A stretch of DNA of 64,000 nt from Macrobrachium rosenbergii (taxonomy: Eukaryota; Arthropoda; Malacostraca; Decapoda; Palaemonidae): the NCBI RefSeq assembly GCF_040412425.1, contig NC_089781.1, positions 50,061,227-50,125,226 of the forward strand. The letters are read 5' to 3'. A program made the position numbers and the translations under genes. Under the pieces are notes generated by a model, which ran no database searches, had not been told where the DNA came from, and saw only the letters and a list, made by a program, of their open reading frames with translations. Shown piece by piece: positions 10,441 to 21,716 of the stretch; the first letter of the stretch is position 1; the number at the start of each line of letters is the position of its first letter.

Positions 10441-11311
10441 GTGGCCTGTGTGGTTGGTTGCTGCCTCATCCGTTTTTTGAAGGGAAGAAAGGGCAGGGGG
10501 CTTCGCACCTCCGGGCAGCTCTCCCGAACCTCCCGTGGTAATAGCAAAGCCCTGGCCCCTCCCTCTTCTGCAGGTGGGATGGCCTTTTCTGCTCAATGGC
10601 GTTGACGGGCTCCGTGGTGGGGTCCTCTGGCAGGAGGCAGTTGGCGGAGTGTGCGGTTCATGGTCGCCTGTTTGGCCGCCTTCATGGAATCCATCAGCTG
10701 CTGCGCCACTCTGATTAGGTCCTCGACCGGCAGAGTATACACGTCCATGATCTGGCCACGGACCTCCAGCAGTAGCTGCCGCAGGAAGATCTCCCTTGAC
10801 AGGCTGATTTCTTTGTGCATGCTGCTGCTGTCAGTCTCGGGGAGGAGGAGGAGGTCCTGGAGGGAGTGCCACGCTTCCAAGAGGTTTCCCCTCCTGCTGG
10901 GGGGTGAGGGCGCGGGCAGTTCTCGGAGACTGGCAGGGAGCAGGTCTCGACGAGAGGATTTTGTTCTTGGAAGGTGGCGGGGACCGACGTGGTTATCAAC
11001 CTAGGGAGATCTTCTTGTATATCTCCTCTGGGAGGGCGTTGATGGCAATGTCTGCCTTCAACACCTCATCTGTTAGGCCTGCTACCCTGAACTGCCCCTT
11101 GACCCTGTAGAACCAGGACGCTGCATTCTCCCTGGTAAATGGTGGCAGCCTTATGTTAAGGGCCGTCTTTGGTTGGTCCGTCAGAGGGGTCATTGTGTGG
11201 GGTGCAGGTACCGGTGTGGAGGTGTGCGCGGGGAGGAGGTTGCGAGAGGGAGGTGTCTGTCTCCGAGAAGTTCATGGCAATTTGTATGTGGTTGGGAATG
11301 TCTGCGTCCAT
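10440..11311 (-). pseudogene. gag (family B)
   Basis: Starts at ATG 11311 with MDADIP, as in family A. The capsid begins with RLPPFTRENAASWFYRVKGQFRVAGLTDE, given here as two blocks (about 11080-11165), and includes a conserved INALPEEIYKKIS (about 11000-11040). The C-terminal C/H zinc motif (pattern CYYHGRFG..ARRC..PC) is visible in one frame at about 10470-10560, while the flanking gag sequence uses other frames. It is a broken structural gene. Confidence 0.8.
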
Positions 11312-11340
11312 GCTTGTTTCACACTCTCACTTGGAGTGTG

Positions 11341-13400
11341 AGGGTTTTGGAGGTGGAACGACCAGTCAGGTTCAGAGCGGCAGAGATTCAGCCTTGGCAG
11401 CAGAGCAGCGGAAAGTATTTGAGGTCGACATGGTTGTTGTATCAACTCTGTCGTGATCGTCCAGTGTTGGAGGAGGACGTCAATACTGTTTCTGAGGACG
11501 AGACGGTTGTCGTGTCGGCTCTGTCGAAGTCGTCCGGTACTGGATCGTGGCTCTCATTGTTTGAGGAAGTGTTCCCGTTTGCTGTATGTATCATCATTAT
11601 GCCGTTTCAGTGTTAATTTAATTACGTATTATCCCGCCTGTTTTTGCTTCTGATTACTTTACAGATTGTTATTGTTATGCTGCCTATTTTGTCATTATTA
11701 TTGTTCATTCTATTTGCATATCTGTATCACCCCTTCGTCAGTCATTACAGCCCAATTGCTTGTTTTTGTTTAGACCCTGCTGGTCTCGAAGTAGCGAGAT
11801 TGTAAGAGAAAGTGATAGGATTGTAGGCTACCTCAGCCCAAACGATATTCTGAACAGCTCAAAATGACCACATGGAGTATGCAGGCAGTGTACTTTGTAA
11901 TCCTTTCCCCTCAAAGGTCTTAAATGAAAATCTCCAACAAAATCGATGTCAAAAATTGCCATTTATTCCCCTTGAATAAAATTTCCTAGTTTTCTTGAAT
12001 ACTTATTTTGATGTATTTCCCAGTTTCTATGAAAATACGTTGATGTGATTGTTTTGCTCCACAGAAGAAGTTTTTATTATATTAACTATAGCAATGAGTT
12101 TGTATCAATTAGTACATTGATATTTAAAGTAGTAAAACACCTTTTCGCAAATTTTATCCATCTCTATAAAATTAAATGACGTCTGATTGCAGTGTTGTCA
12201 AACTTCTTCCTGTGGAGAATGTATATGTTATTTTCTTGTTGTAAGGGCACATGCCAGTAGTTTAAGCTTGCCTTCTGGACGAAACCCCTTTTTTTTGTAT
12301 GTTGGGTTACGATTAAACTACTTAATGTTTGTGTTTTGGTTGATGGTTTGTTACGTAACCCTGTAGTTTTGTAGATGTGACAACTGTGCTATCCAATGTA
12401 CTCCTCCCGAGTTTTCTTCCAGGGTGTGAACATGAAGCTCTGCCTGTTTCGCAGCAAACTCCAGGAAGGCAAGTTGTAGAAGAAGTTCTCGTAAAATCCA
12501 GCCCCATCACCTCGTGAACTGTCGTCGCCATTGCAGTAATTTCTTCATTAGAATATTCTGAAATCCCCCTTTTTTTTGGCCATTTATGTTTTCCTCTATC
12601 GAAGTAACGTAACGTTTTGTCAATTTTTGCAGTAATATGTTAATGTTTTCTTGCTTCTTAATGTAACTTGGATGATTGTTGTGTCCTTTAAATATTAATT
12701 ATATGTGTTAAACTTTTTAAATGCGTATTTGTGAACCCGTGTGGCATCACCCAAAAAGAATTGGTGCAGGAAATATAGTTGATTGTTTCTCAACTGCACT
12801 TTGTTGGAAAGAATGTAATGTTTCTTGACTTCATGGTACATTTAAGTAAGTTAGTAAACTCCTCAGCACTGTAACTTGGTCTCATTCAAAGCTAGGGCAG
12901 GAGGGCTTAAGGTTGAATGAAATCGTACCGAATGTGGGCCTAAAACTTTAAAGTTTCACCACAATCGAAAAAGTCAAGTACCTATGATTACCTAGCACAG
13001 ACACTGTTGTGCACGGTACAGGAAACGATGAACAATATCTCTTCAAGTTTGCAAAACTTGACCTTCACGTTCGGTCCTTCTCTGATACAACTAATAAAAT
13101 TATGAGGGCCTTTGATTTTTCAATTACGCCTACTTTCAAACATTTTGATATTTTAGTTGTAGACTTTCAAATTGCTGCCTCACAGAATAAGAGGGATACC
13201 AATGGTTAACTTAGCGTTTGAGAATGTGTTCACCCTTCACAGCTGGAACCTGAACATGTATAGTTAATCAAAAAATAAATCTTTGACTAAAAACCTATAT
13301 TACACACTCATTATTATTAAAAACTGCATATAATTCTCTGCTGGTTGATAATCCACGAACTTTACATGTTTCGTTCAAAAGGAATATTTCCATCAAAAGG
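11341..13400. other. No gene recognised
   Basis: The first 250 bp is probably family B leader sequence, with a short hairpin CACACTC/GAGTGTG near 11312-11336. The rest is A/T-rich, non-repetitive and has only short random reading frames. No LTR, tRNA or exon signal could be supported. Confidence 0.6.
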
Positions 13401-16172
13401 ATTATACCTGATCCAGGTAGGACCTACTCATTTCTGATCCAGGTAAGACCTTTTTATTTCTGATCCAGGTAAGACCTTTTTATTTCTGATCCAGGTAAGA
13501 TCTTTTTATTTCTCCTCCAGGTGAGACCTTTTGATTTCTGATCCAGGTAAAAACTTTTCATTTCTGATCCAGGTAAGAACTTTTTATTTCTGGTCCAGGT
13601 AAGAACTTTTTATTTCTGGTCCAGGTTCAGATCCAGGTAAGACCTTCCCATTTCTGATCCACGTAAGAGCTTTTTACTTCTGATCAAGGTAAGACCTTTT
13701 TATTTCTGATCCAGTTAAGAACTTTTTATTTCTGATCCAGGTAAGACCTCGTTATTTCTGATCCAGGTAAGACCTTTTCATTTCTGATCCAGGGAAGAAC
13801 TTTTTATTTCTGATCCAGGTAAGAACTTTTTATTTCTGGTCCAGGTAAGAACTTTTTATTTCTGATCCAGGTTCATATCCAGGTAAGACCTTACCATTTC
13901 TGATCCACGTAAGAGCTTTTTATTTCTGATCAAGGTAAGGCCTTTTTATTTCTGGTCCAGGTAAGAAATTTTTATTTCTGATCCAGGTTCAGATCCAGGT
14001 AAGACCTTCCCATTTCTGATCCACATAAGAGCTTTTTATTTCTGATCAAGGTAAGACCTTTTTATTTCTGATCCAGGTAAGAACTTTTTATTTCTGATCC
14101 AGGTAAGACCTTTTTATTTCTGATCCAGGTAAGACCTCGTTATTGCTGATCCAGGTAAGACCTTTTCATTTCTGATCCAGGTAAGACCTTCTTATTTCTG
14201 ATCCAGATAAGATCTTTTCATTTCTGATCCAGGTAAGACCTTATTTCTGATCCCAGTAAGACCTTTTCATTTCTGATCCAGGTAAGACCTTCTTATTTCT
14301 GATCCAGGTACGATCTTTTCATTTCTGATCCAGGTAAGACCTTCTTATTTCTGATCCAGGTAAGACCTTTTCATTTCTGATCCAGGTAAGAGCTTTTTAT
14401 TTCTGATCCAGGTAACACCTTTCTATTTCTGATCCAGGTAAGATCTTTTTATTTCTGATCCAGGAAAGACCATTTTATTTCTGATCCAGGTAAGATCTTT
14501 TTATTTCTGATCCAGGTAAGACCTTTTCATTTCTGATCCAGGAAAGACCTTTTTATTTCTGATCCAGGTAAGACCTTTTTAAATCTGATCCAGGTAAGAA
14601 CTTCCATTTAAGATCCAGGTAAGACCTTTTTATTTCTAATCCAGGTAAGATCTTTTCATTTCTGATCCAGGTAATACCTTTTTATTTCTGATCCAGGTAA
14701 GAACTTTTCATTTCTGGTCCAGGTAAGAACTTTTTATTTCTGATCCAGGTAAGACCTTTTTATTTCTGATCCAGGTAAGACCTTTTTATTTCTGATCCAG
14801 GTGAGGCCTTTTCATTTCTGATCCAGGTAAGACCTTTTTATTTCTGATCCAGGTAAAACCTTTTCATTTCTGATCCAGGTAAGACCTTTTTATTTCTGAT
14901 CCAGATAAGACCTTTTCATTTCTGATCCAGGTAAGACTTTTTTCTGATTCAGATAAAAAATTTTATTTCTGATCCAGGTAAGACCCTTTTATTTCGGATC
15001 CAGATAAAAAAAAACTTCTGATCCAGGTAAGTACTTTTTATTTCTGATCCGGGTAAGACCTTTCTATTTCTGATGCAGATAAAAAATTTTTATTTCTGAT
15101 CCAGGTAAGACCTTTTCATTTCAGAACCAGGTAAGTACTTTTTATTTCTGATCCAGGTATGACCTTTTTATTTCTGGTCCAGGTAAGACCTTTTTATTTC
15201 TGATCCAGGTAAGACCTTTTCATTTCAGAACCAGGTTAGATCTTTTCATTTCTGATCCAGGTAAGACTTTTTTTATTTCTGATCCAGGTAAGAACTTTTT
15301 ATTTCTGATCACAGTAAGACTTTTTAATTTCTAATCCAGGTAAGACCTCGTTATTTCTGATCCAGTTAAGATCTTTTCATTCCTGATCCAGGTAAGACCT
15401 TTTCATTTCTGATCCAGGTAAGACCTTTTTATTTTTGATCCAGGTAAGACCTTTTTATTTCTGATCCAGGTAAGTATTTTTTATTTCTGACCCAGGATAG
15501 ACCTTTTTATTTCTGATCTGGGTAAGTACTTTTTATTTCTGATCCAGATAAGACCTTTTCATTTCTGATCCAAGGAAGACCTTTTTATTTCTGATCTAGG
15601 TAAGACCTTTTCATTTCTGATCCAGATAAGACCTTTTTATTTCTGATCCAGGGAAGACCTTTTTATTTCTGATTTAGGTAAGACCTTTTTATTTCTGATC
15701 CAGGTAAGACCTTTTCAGTTCTGATCCAGATAAGACCTTTTCATTTCTGATCCAGGGAAGACCTTTTTATTTCTGATTTAGGTAAGTCCTTTTTATTTCT
15801 GATTGAGGTAAGACCTTTTCGTTTCTGATCCAGGTAAGACCTTTTTATTTCTGATCTGGGTAAAATCTTTTTTTTTATTTCTGATCCAGGTTAAGACCTT
15901 TTATTTCTGATCCAGGTAAGACTTTATTTCTGATCCAGGTAAGACCTTTTGATTTCTGATCCAGGTAAGACTTTTTTTATTTCTGATCCAGGTTAAGACT
16001 TTATTTCTGATCCAGGTAAGACTTTATTTCTGATCCAGGTAAGACCTTTTGATTTCTGATCCAGGTAAAACCTTTTCATTTCTGATCCAGTTAAGACCTT
16101 TTTATTTCTGATCCAGGTAAGATCTTTTCATTTCTGATCCAGGTAAGACCTTTTTATTTCTGATCCAGGTAA
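13401..16172 (+). repeat. 26-bp minisatellite, about 106 copies, splice-site-like units
   Basis: Tandem array with a 26-bp unit: a pyrimidine run (CCTTTTTATTT), CTGAT, then CCAG followed directly by GTAAGA. On the plus strand every unit therefore juxtaposes a 3' splice acceptor with branch-point-like CTGAT and a near-consensus 5' splice donor CAG|GTAAGA, the arrangement of a recursive splice site. The last GGTAA (16168-16172) is the target duplicated by the copia insertion; a remnant of the array resumes at 50159. Confidence 0.95.
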
Positions 16173-16484
16173 TTTTATAGTGGTTATGTTTTAGTTATGT
16201 GTGATATTCTTTGTGAAGAATGACTTCTACATTCCTTTTACATTCTTTCTATCTTCTTGAGTCAAGAGTATTAAGAACGCAGGTCTTCACTGTATGGGTT
16301 TCATTGTCCAACTAGCTACAGAGTCTCTACAGTCTCACCCTATGGCTCTGGGCGGGTTTGTTTATATTCTGCTATGCGAACGACACTCTTGGCCTTCGCT
16401 GATTCTAGGCTGTAAATTTTAAAATCAAACAGATTATAAAAGAGAAAAAACTGAGAACCATACGTTTAGACTAATATTTTAACA
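16173..16484 (-). repeat. Copia 3' LTR
   Basis: 312 bp, beginning TGTTAAAATATTAG on the minus strand, a typical copia LTR start. It aligns in two halves with 35676-35878 and 50049-50158, which together form the 5' LTR. A short purine tract (CAAGGAATGG on the minus strand) precedes it at 16485-16494. Confidence 0.88.
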
Positions 16485-17089
16485 CCATTCCTTGATGAAC
16501 AACTTTGTTATAATTTGAGTAAAGACAAAAATTATTAAAAAATTATAAAAATATGTTGCTTTGACATTACAAACAAAATATTCCAATCGAGTACATACTG
16601 TACATACAAACATTTAATTATGTCAAAGGACATGTAATCACAAAAAAACATGATAAAGAGGATACAATCCTCTAATAATATGATTTGCTTAAACGTGAAA
16701 TATAGGAAGTTTACAGCAAAGAATATTCTAAGTAAATGCAAATATCTAAGCACACGAAACAACATCTAAGTAGACAAGAATGAGATGTTAAAGAGAATAC
16801 AATGCTGTAATAAAAGGATTTGATTAGACGTCAAAAATTTACAGTTTACAGCTGCACTTAAAACTTAGCAGATAATGATGGGTATACTATGCAAACAATA
16901 CGTTTTAGTAGTAGAATAAGCAAACTACAAATTTGCATTGCAAAATAATTGGCATATATGAACTTGCACATTTGACAATAATGAAACCATTATTTGGTAT
17001 AAGTGACAATAAAGGTATTGTCTGAATCAATGGCACTTTTGCAGCAGACATAGTCCCAACTTAGTGATTAGTTATTGAGTCCTCTCTGC
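16485..17089. other. Copia 3' untranslated region
   Basis: A/T-rich stretch between the copia LTR and the end of RNase H. No conserved reading frame was found; a 76-residue minus-strand frame at 16535-16765 shows no recognisable family. Confidence 0.6.
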
Positions 17090-17885
17090 ACAGATGGCCT
17101 TTGTAAGGAGATCAGCCAAATTCCTCTTTGATGGAATGTACTTGATGTTGATTTTTCTCAGGTTGATTTACTCTAGTACAAAGTGCTTTTGGGTATGTGT
17201 ACTTTGATCTCTTAAAGCAATGAGTGTCATTTGCTAAGCTGATGGCACCCTGATTGTCAGCATTATTTCTGTTGGTTTGTCGACAAAATTCTCGAATCCA
17301 TGTTCCCAAAACAGCTTTCTGAAATAAACTATTACTCTTGTTGCTTCACAAAGTGCTTTGTACTCTGCTTCATTTGTTGAGAGTGTAGTTATTCTCTGCT
17401 TCCTGCTTCGCCATGATATTAGTCACCTGCTAGAATTATCACAAATCTAGTGATGGATTTTCTTCATCATGACCATTTGCATGGTCTGCATCCATCCATG
17501 CTGTTAGGCATTCTTGAGTTTTCTGGTAGCAAATGGCTAAATCTTGAGTCTTCTTGAGATATCATAGCAGATGTTTTGCATTCTTCAGATCTTGTTTGTG
17601 AGGTTCTTGATTTTTCTGGCACAGTGCTCCAGTGGCAAAAGCAATGTCAGGCCTAGTGCAATTTGCTAGGTGTAACAAGCTACCAGTGATTCCTCTGTAT
17701 TCTGTTGCACTGCGTTTTTCATCTTCTGAGACTTCTTGTCTAAAATTTAGGGCTAATGGAGTTTACAACCCTTTTGATTCAGCAAGATTTTGATTTGTCA
17801 GCACTTCTTGAATGTAATGTCTCTGGTGAATCAGAGTTGTTGATGGGTCTTCTCTGACATATTTAATGGAAAGAATATTTGATGC
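17090..17885 (-). pseudogene. Copia RNase H and end of RT
   Basis: The RNase H shows the copia signature NADNQGAISLANDT then KRSKYT (about 17170-17250), preceded by a decayed T.AEYKALCEAT region (about 17340-17380). It would remove RNA after reverse transcription. Multiple stops and frameshifts are present. The segment ends at 17885 where the family C element inserted; the sequence resumes at 21083. Confidence 0.85.
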
Positions 17886-18181
17886 TGTAAGGGCGTCAAA
17901 TCACGTCATATATGTTACTTGTTATTATTTCAGATTCATTATGTATTTCATTGTATGCATCATTGTACAGCCTTTCCGCCAATATATACATCTGCCTTTT
18001 ACATGTTCTGTAACGCATTATATATATCTTTTTATGCCTGTTAACAAGCACAACTTCTGTATGGACGCAGCGGGGGACCTCAGGTCCCCCGCTACCTTTT
18101 CATCTGCTTTCCACATTATAAACACCTGTCGAGAATAATAAAGAATCAGCCTTTTACTTCTGACATTTCTTGAACCTCACA
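17886..18181 (+). repeat. Family C 5' LTR
   Basis: Begins TGTAAGGGCGTCAAATC and ends CCTCACA. It holds a 23-bp near-perfect hairpin GCGGGGGACC-TCA-GGTCCCCCGC (18070-18092) containing GACCTCAGGTC, a TATAA at 18117-18121 and AATAAA near 18137. It is about 40 bp shorter than the 3' LTR because of a deletion after the first 18 bases. Confidence 0.92.
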
Positions 18182-18182
18182 C

Positions 18183-18203
18183 TGGTGACCCCGGAGTAAC
18201 AGG
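18183..18203 (+). promoter_or_regulatory. tRNA-Trp-like primer binding site (family C)
   Basis: TGGTGACCCCGGAGTAACAG follows the LTR after one base. The first 11 bases match the complement of a tRNA-Trp 3' end, as in families A and D. Confidence 0.72.
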
Positions 18204-18465
18204 TAGCGCGGTTTTGGCCCAGCCATTAACAGACTAAAGACGGCCGCAGCCTACCATCAGAGAGCCTTTAGCGGACTAATTACGGTGCCAAAGTTTAGTC
18301 CTCTGATAGCTCCCTCCCTGGTGGAAACCGTGCCATTAATGGACTAAATACGGCGTACCCAAAAAGGGCATGTTTTGGCACTTCGTTCGACCACTGGAAC
18401 GATCAGCACCATTAACAGACTCAATACGGTGCATTTCCCCACGTTTTGGTGCGTGAGTAGTAAAG

Positions 18466-19060
18466 ATGTCGGAAGCTGAACTTCGATACGAACCCATGAG
18501 CATCGTCTGTATGCCCCTCTTGCCAACAAAGCCAGACGCGGTCAAACTTCCTCCGTTTTCATGGCAGAACACAGCATCATGGTTCCTGGGCACAGATGCA
18601 CACTTTTGCAAGGTGCGCATCTCAGACGATGCTATCAAATCCAACGTCACCACGACAGCGCTCCCAGAAAAGGTGTTCAACAGAATCTCCCCCTGGCTCA
18701 ACAAGCAACTGGACAAGGTCACATACACGTCCTTGAAGGATAAACTCATGCAAACTTACCCCATGCCCGTGACCAAGAGAGCGCAGCACGCACTCGACCT
18801 ATTATCCCAGCCCCTCGGAGAAGCATCACCCAGGGAAGCCTGGGACGAACTACGGGGGTTGGTAACACTGCCAGGCTGCAATGAAAACGGGAGGAAGAGG
18901 AAGATAGAGTTAACAAGAGTGATCTTCCTTCAGCGGCGTTTACAGGAAGAAGACACTATTCAGGGAACACAGGACATGGTCAAACCCGGCATAGTGCTTT
19001 TTCCATAGAAAATTCGGAACCAACGCCAGGAACTGCAGACCTCCGTGCTCCTTTACAAAA
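18466..19060 (+). pseudogene. gag (family C)
   Basis: An open frame of 180 residues starts at ATG 18466 (MSEAELRYEP). It covers the capsid with LPPFSWQNTASWF and DKVTYTSLKDKLMQTYP, the same layout as families A and B gag. The frame ends at 19008; the C/H zinc motif is only traceable after it as CGNFG/ARNC-like remnants near 19005-19060 in another frame. It encodes the particle shell of the element and is truncated or frameshifted. Confidence 0.8.
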
Positions 19061-19079
19061 AATGACAAAAGCGGACACA

Positions 19080-19600
19080 AGTAACAGCTGTGGCTGCGAA
19101 ATCCAACTCCCCCCCAACCAGCAGGTTTCTTCATCAAAGACGAAATTTCGAAATGGCACCTGCTGGTAGATATGGGAGCAATGCAGTCGATCTACCCGCC
19201 ATCCAAGGAAGATTTAGAAAAGATACCTGACTCAACACCAGCCCTCATAGCAGCAAATGGAACTCCCATCCTCACATATGGCACAACAACCCAGACTATC
19301 TCAATTCTGGGCCACAGATACCACTGGCCATTCTTCATCACGGAGGTCATGTTCCACTGCTGGGCGCAGATTTCCTAGGGCACCATGGACTTCTGGTTGA
19401 CATCGGAAAACAACGCCTCTTCGACACGGGAACCTGCCACTCCCGTCAGCTCTCTACTGGACCTGGAATGCCCGCCATCTGCTCCACAGCCCCCAACGGC
19501 TACACGTCCCTCCTACAGGAGTTCACAGGCGTATTCAAACCAGAGCTACGCCAGTCACCAGGGGCTTCAGCAAAGCATAGCATCTTCCATCATATCACCA
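19080..19600 (+). pseudogene. Aspartic protease and linker (family C)
   Basis: The active-site region reads LLVDMGAMQSIYPPS (about 19165-19205): the catalytic Asp is kept but the Thr of D-T-G is Met. AANGTPILTYG and ISILGHRYHWPFFITEV follow in frame. A frameshift near 19360 precedes the GADFLGHHGLLVD-type end and the VFKPELRQSPG-type linker. Expected to be inactive. Confidence 0.82.
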
Positions 19601-19619
19601 CGACTGGCCCACCAACCCA

Positions 19620-20300
19620 TGCTAAGTTCTGACGACTGTCCCCCCAAAAGTTACAAGATGGCAAACGGGCCTTTGCAGAGATGGAACGGATGGGCGTCTG
19701 TAAAAAAGCATCAAGCCCATGGGCGTCTCCCCTCCACATGATAAAGAAGTCCAATGGTTCATGGAAGCCCTGCAGGGACTATCGGCTCTTGAATTTACTG
19801 ACAACACCAGACCACTATCCCCTCCCTAACATGCAAGACCTGATGTGCACCCTCCACGGTGCAAAGATTTCTTAAAGATGGACCTGCTGAAGTCATACTT
19901 CCAAGTCCCTGTGCACCTCGACGACGTCCCAAAGACCACCATCATCATGCTCTTCAGGACTTATACATTTTCCTATTCCACCTTCGGTCTCAGGAACGCA
20001 GGTGCCACATTCCAGCGCCTGATGGACACCATCTTGGGGGATCTGCCTTTCTGCATCTGCTACGTCGACGACATTCTCATCTTCTCCAAGTCCCCAGAGA
20101 AACACCTTCGCCACGTCCACGTCGTCCTGAAACGTATGCAGGACAGTTGACTGGTCGTCAGGTTCGACAAATGCATTTTCGGAGTGCGCCCCATGGCCTC
20201 TAAGTTAAAGCTATAGAGAATTTCCCGAAACCACAAACCATCAAGGCCCTTCAGGAGTTTCTCGGGATGATAAACTACTACCGACGTTTCATCCCGGGTG
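19620..20300 (+). pseudogene. Reverse transcriptase (family C)
   Basis: The fingers begin MERMGVCKKASSPWASPLHM and contain WKPCRDYRLLN. Motif A is KMDLLKSYFQVPV (Asp present), then STFGLRNAGATFQRLMD, and an intact YVDD in CICYVDDILIFSKSP (about 20055-20100). One frameshift lies near 19865-19875 and more after 20150. The palm is the best preserved of the three CsRn1-like copies in the window. Confidence 0.88.
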
Positions 20301-20690
20301 TCGACCGCACTATGTAACCCCCTGATATCAATCCTGAAGAGCAAGCCAAAAACACTGACCTGGGAGGCTCCGCAGCAGCAGGCATTCATAGAAACAAAGA
20401 GAGCCCTTGCCAATGCCACTTTCTCAACTCAACACAACCCCGCAGCTGCCCTCAGACTGACAACAGACGCCAGCAACATCGCTTGCTATCGCAGTGCTCG
20501 AGCAACTAGTGAACGGCGCTCCCCAACCCTTGGCCTTCTTCAGCCACAAGTTTTTGCCAGCAGAGACCCGCTACAGTGCCTTCGACAGGGAGCTGCTGGC
20601 TATCTACCAGGCCATGAGACACTTCAAGTACCTGCTGGAGGGGACTGAATTCACGTTCCAACTGCCTCAGCGTTTGCGTGATTAATGTTG
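20300..20690 (+). pseudogene. RNase H, truncated (family C)
   Basis: LRLTTDASNIAC (about 20450-20485) gives the first catalytic Asp; AFFSHKFLPAETRYSAFDRELLA, given here as blocks, and HFKYLLEGTEFT follow (20530-20660) after a frameshift. The domain stops short of the usual VADALSR end; a deletion joins it to the 3' end of the element. Confidence 0.85.
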
Positions 20691-20741
20691 TTTCATCCAA
20701 TAATTCCTCCTCTAATACTGTCTTGAGCGGGAGGGAGTATT

Positions 20742-21078
20742 TGTAAGGGCATCAAATCGCCTCTCCTTTCTTGTTTCGCTCTTCTTATGTACATTAATCA
20801 CGTCATATATGTTACTTGGTATTATTTTATTTTCTTTATGTATCTCATTGTATGCATCACTGTACGGCCTTTCCGCCGATATATATATCTGCCTTTTACA
20901 CGTTCTGTAACTCACTATATATGTCTTTTTATGTCTGTCAACAAACACAACTTCTGTATGGACGCAGCGGGGGCCCTCAGGTCGCCCGCTACCTTTCCAT
21001 CCGCTTTCCGCATTATAAATACCTGTCGAGAATAATAAAGAATCAGTCTTTCACTTCTGACATTTCTTGAACCTCACA
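20742..21078 (+). repeat. Family C 3' LTR
   Basis: 337 bp, preceded by the purine tract GCGGGAGGGAGTATT (20727-20741). Same as the 5' LTR except for about 40 extra bases near its start and mutations that weaken the hairpin (20968-20990). Confidence 0.92.
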
Positions 21079-21082
21079 ATGC

Positions 21083-21716
21083 CTCTCCTAGATCTTTACG
21101 GCATAATAATTCTTGAATTCATACTTGAAATCTTCACATCTTCGGAATTTCCAACAATGATGAAATCATCTGCATGAATTCCAATAATTGTTGTCTTTGC
21201 TTCGTTATAGTAGATGCATTGGTCAAATTCGGTTCTAATCATGCCCAATTTTGTCAGTTTTTCGTTCAGTTCTTCATCCCAATTTCTATCGCTTTGAGGC
21301 AAGCCTTAGATACTTTTCTCCACTTCAGAAACAAATGTTTTTCTGTTTGCAACTTCACATCCCTTTGGTTGTTCCATAAATATGATTTCCTTGAGTCCAC
21401 TGTTGAGGTGGCTGAATTTACATCAAGCTGTTCAACAGACCAAGAATTTTCCGCAGCTAAGGCCAATAGCAGTCTAATGCTTGATTTTCTCACTACAGGT
21501 GGGCATAAGTCTCGAAATAGTCCACACCAGGTGTTAGGCAGAACCCTGTGGCCAATAGTCTCGCTCTGTGTATCATCACCTCACCAAGTTCGTTGTATTT
21601 TCTTCAGAATACCCACTTGCAATCAATCACTTTATGTTCTGTTGGTCTGGGCACTATTTTCCAGGTGTCCATGCTTTCTAATCTTTCCATTTCTTGCAGC
21701 ATGGCAGTTAAAATTT
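21083..21716 (-). pseudogene. Copia reverse transcriptase (first part)
   Basis: Minus-strand text includes a start like LTAMLQEMERLESMDTW (about 21660-21715), DYFETYAPVVRKSSIRLLLALAAEN in two blocks (about 21440-21530), WSVEQLDVNSA with the motif A Asp (about 21420-21450), and IIGIHADDFIIVG (about 21120-21170) where the catalytic YADD/YVDD box reads HADD. Several frameshifts. It would copy copia RNA; here it is inactive. Confidence 0.87.

Larger units (their letters stand above)
7106..11590 (-). mobile_element. CsRn1-like Ty3/Gypsy retrotransposon, family B
   Basis: Minus-strand element with 3' LTR at 7106-7490, polypurine tract just inside it, then integrase, RNase H, RT, protease and gag in reverse order up to the gag start at 11311. 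The proteins parallel family A but the LTR is unrelated in sequence. No second copy of the LTR is found between 11311 and 13400, so the 5' LTR seems lost; the end given is approximate. Confidence 0.85.
17886..21078 (+). mobile_element. CsRn1-like Ty3/Gypsy element, family C, lacking integrase
   Basis: Plus-strand element with LTRs at 17886-18181 and 20742-21078 and target duplication ATGC (17882-17885 and 21079-21082). It has gag, protease, RT and the first half of RNase H. After about 20680 the sequence goes straight to a G-rich purine tract and the 3' LTR, so the end of RNase H and all of integrase are deleted. It sits in the RT/RNase H part of the copia element. Confidence 0.92.

Noticed and set aside
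12322..12531. Short minus-strand frame in the 11.3-13.4 kb gap
   Set aside because: No recognisable motif, no splice signals and no repeat relation; length is expected by chance.
13401..16172. CRISPR-like regular repeats
   Set aside because: Units are directly abutting with no unique spacers, and the DNA is eukaryotic; it is a minisatellite.
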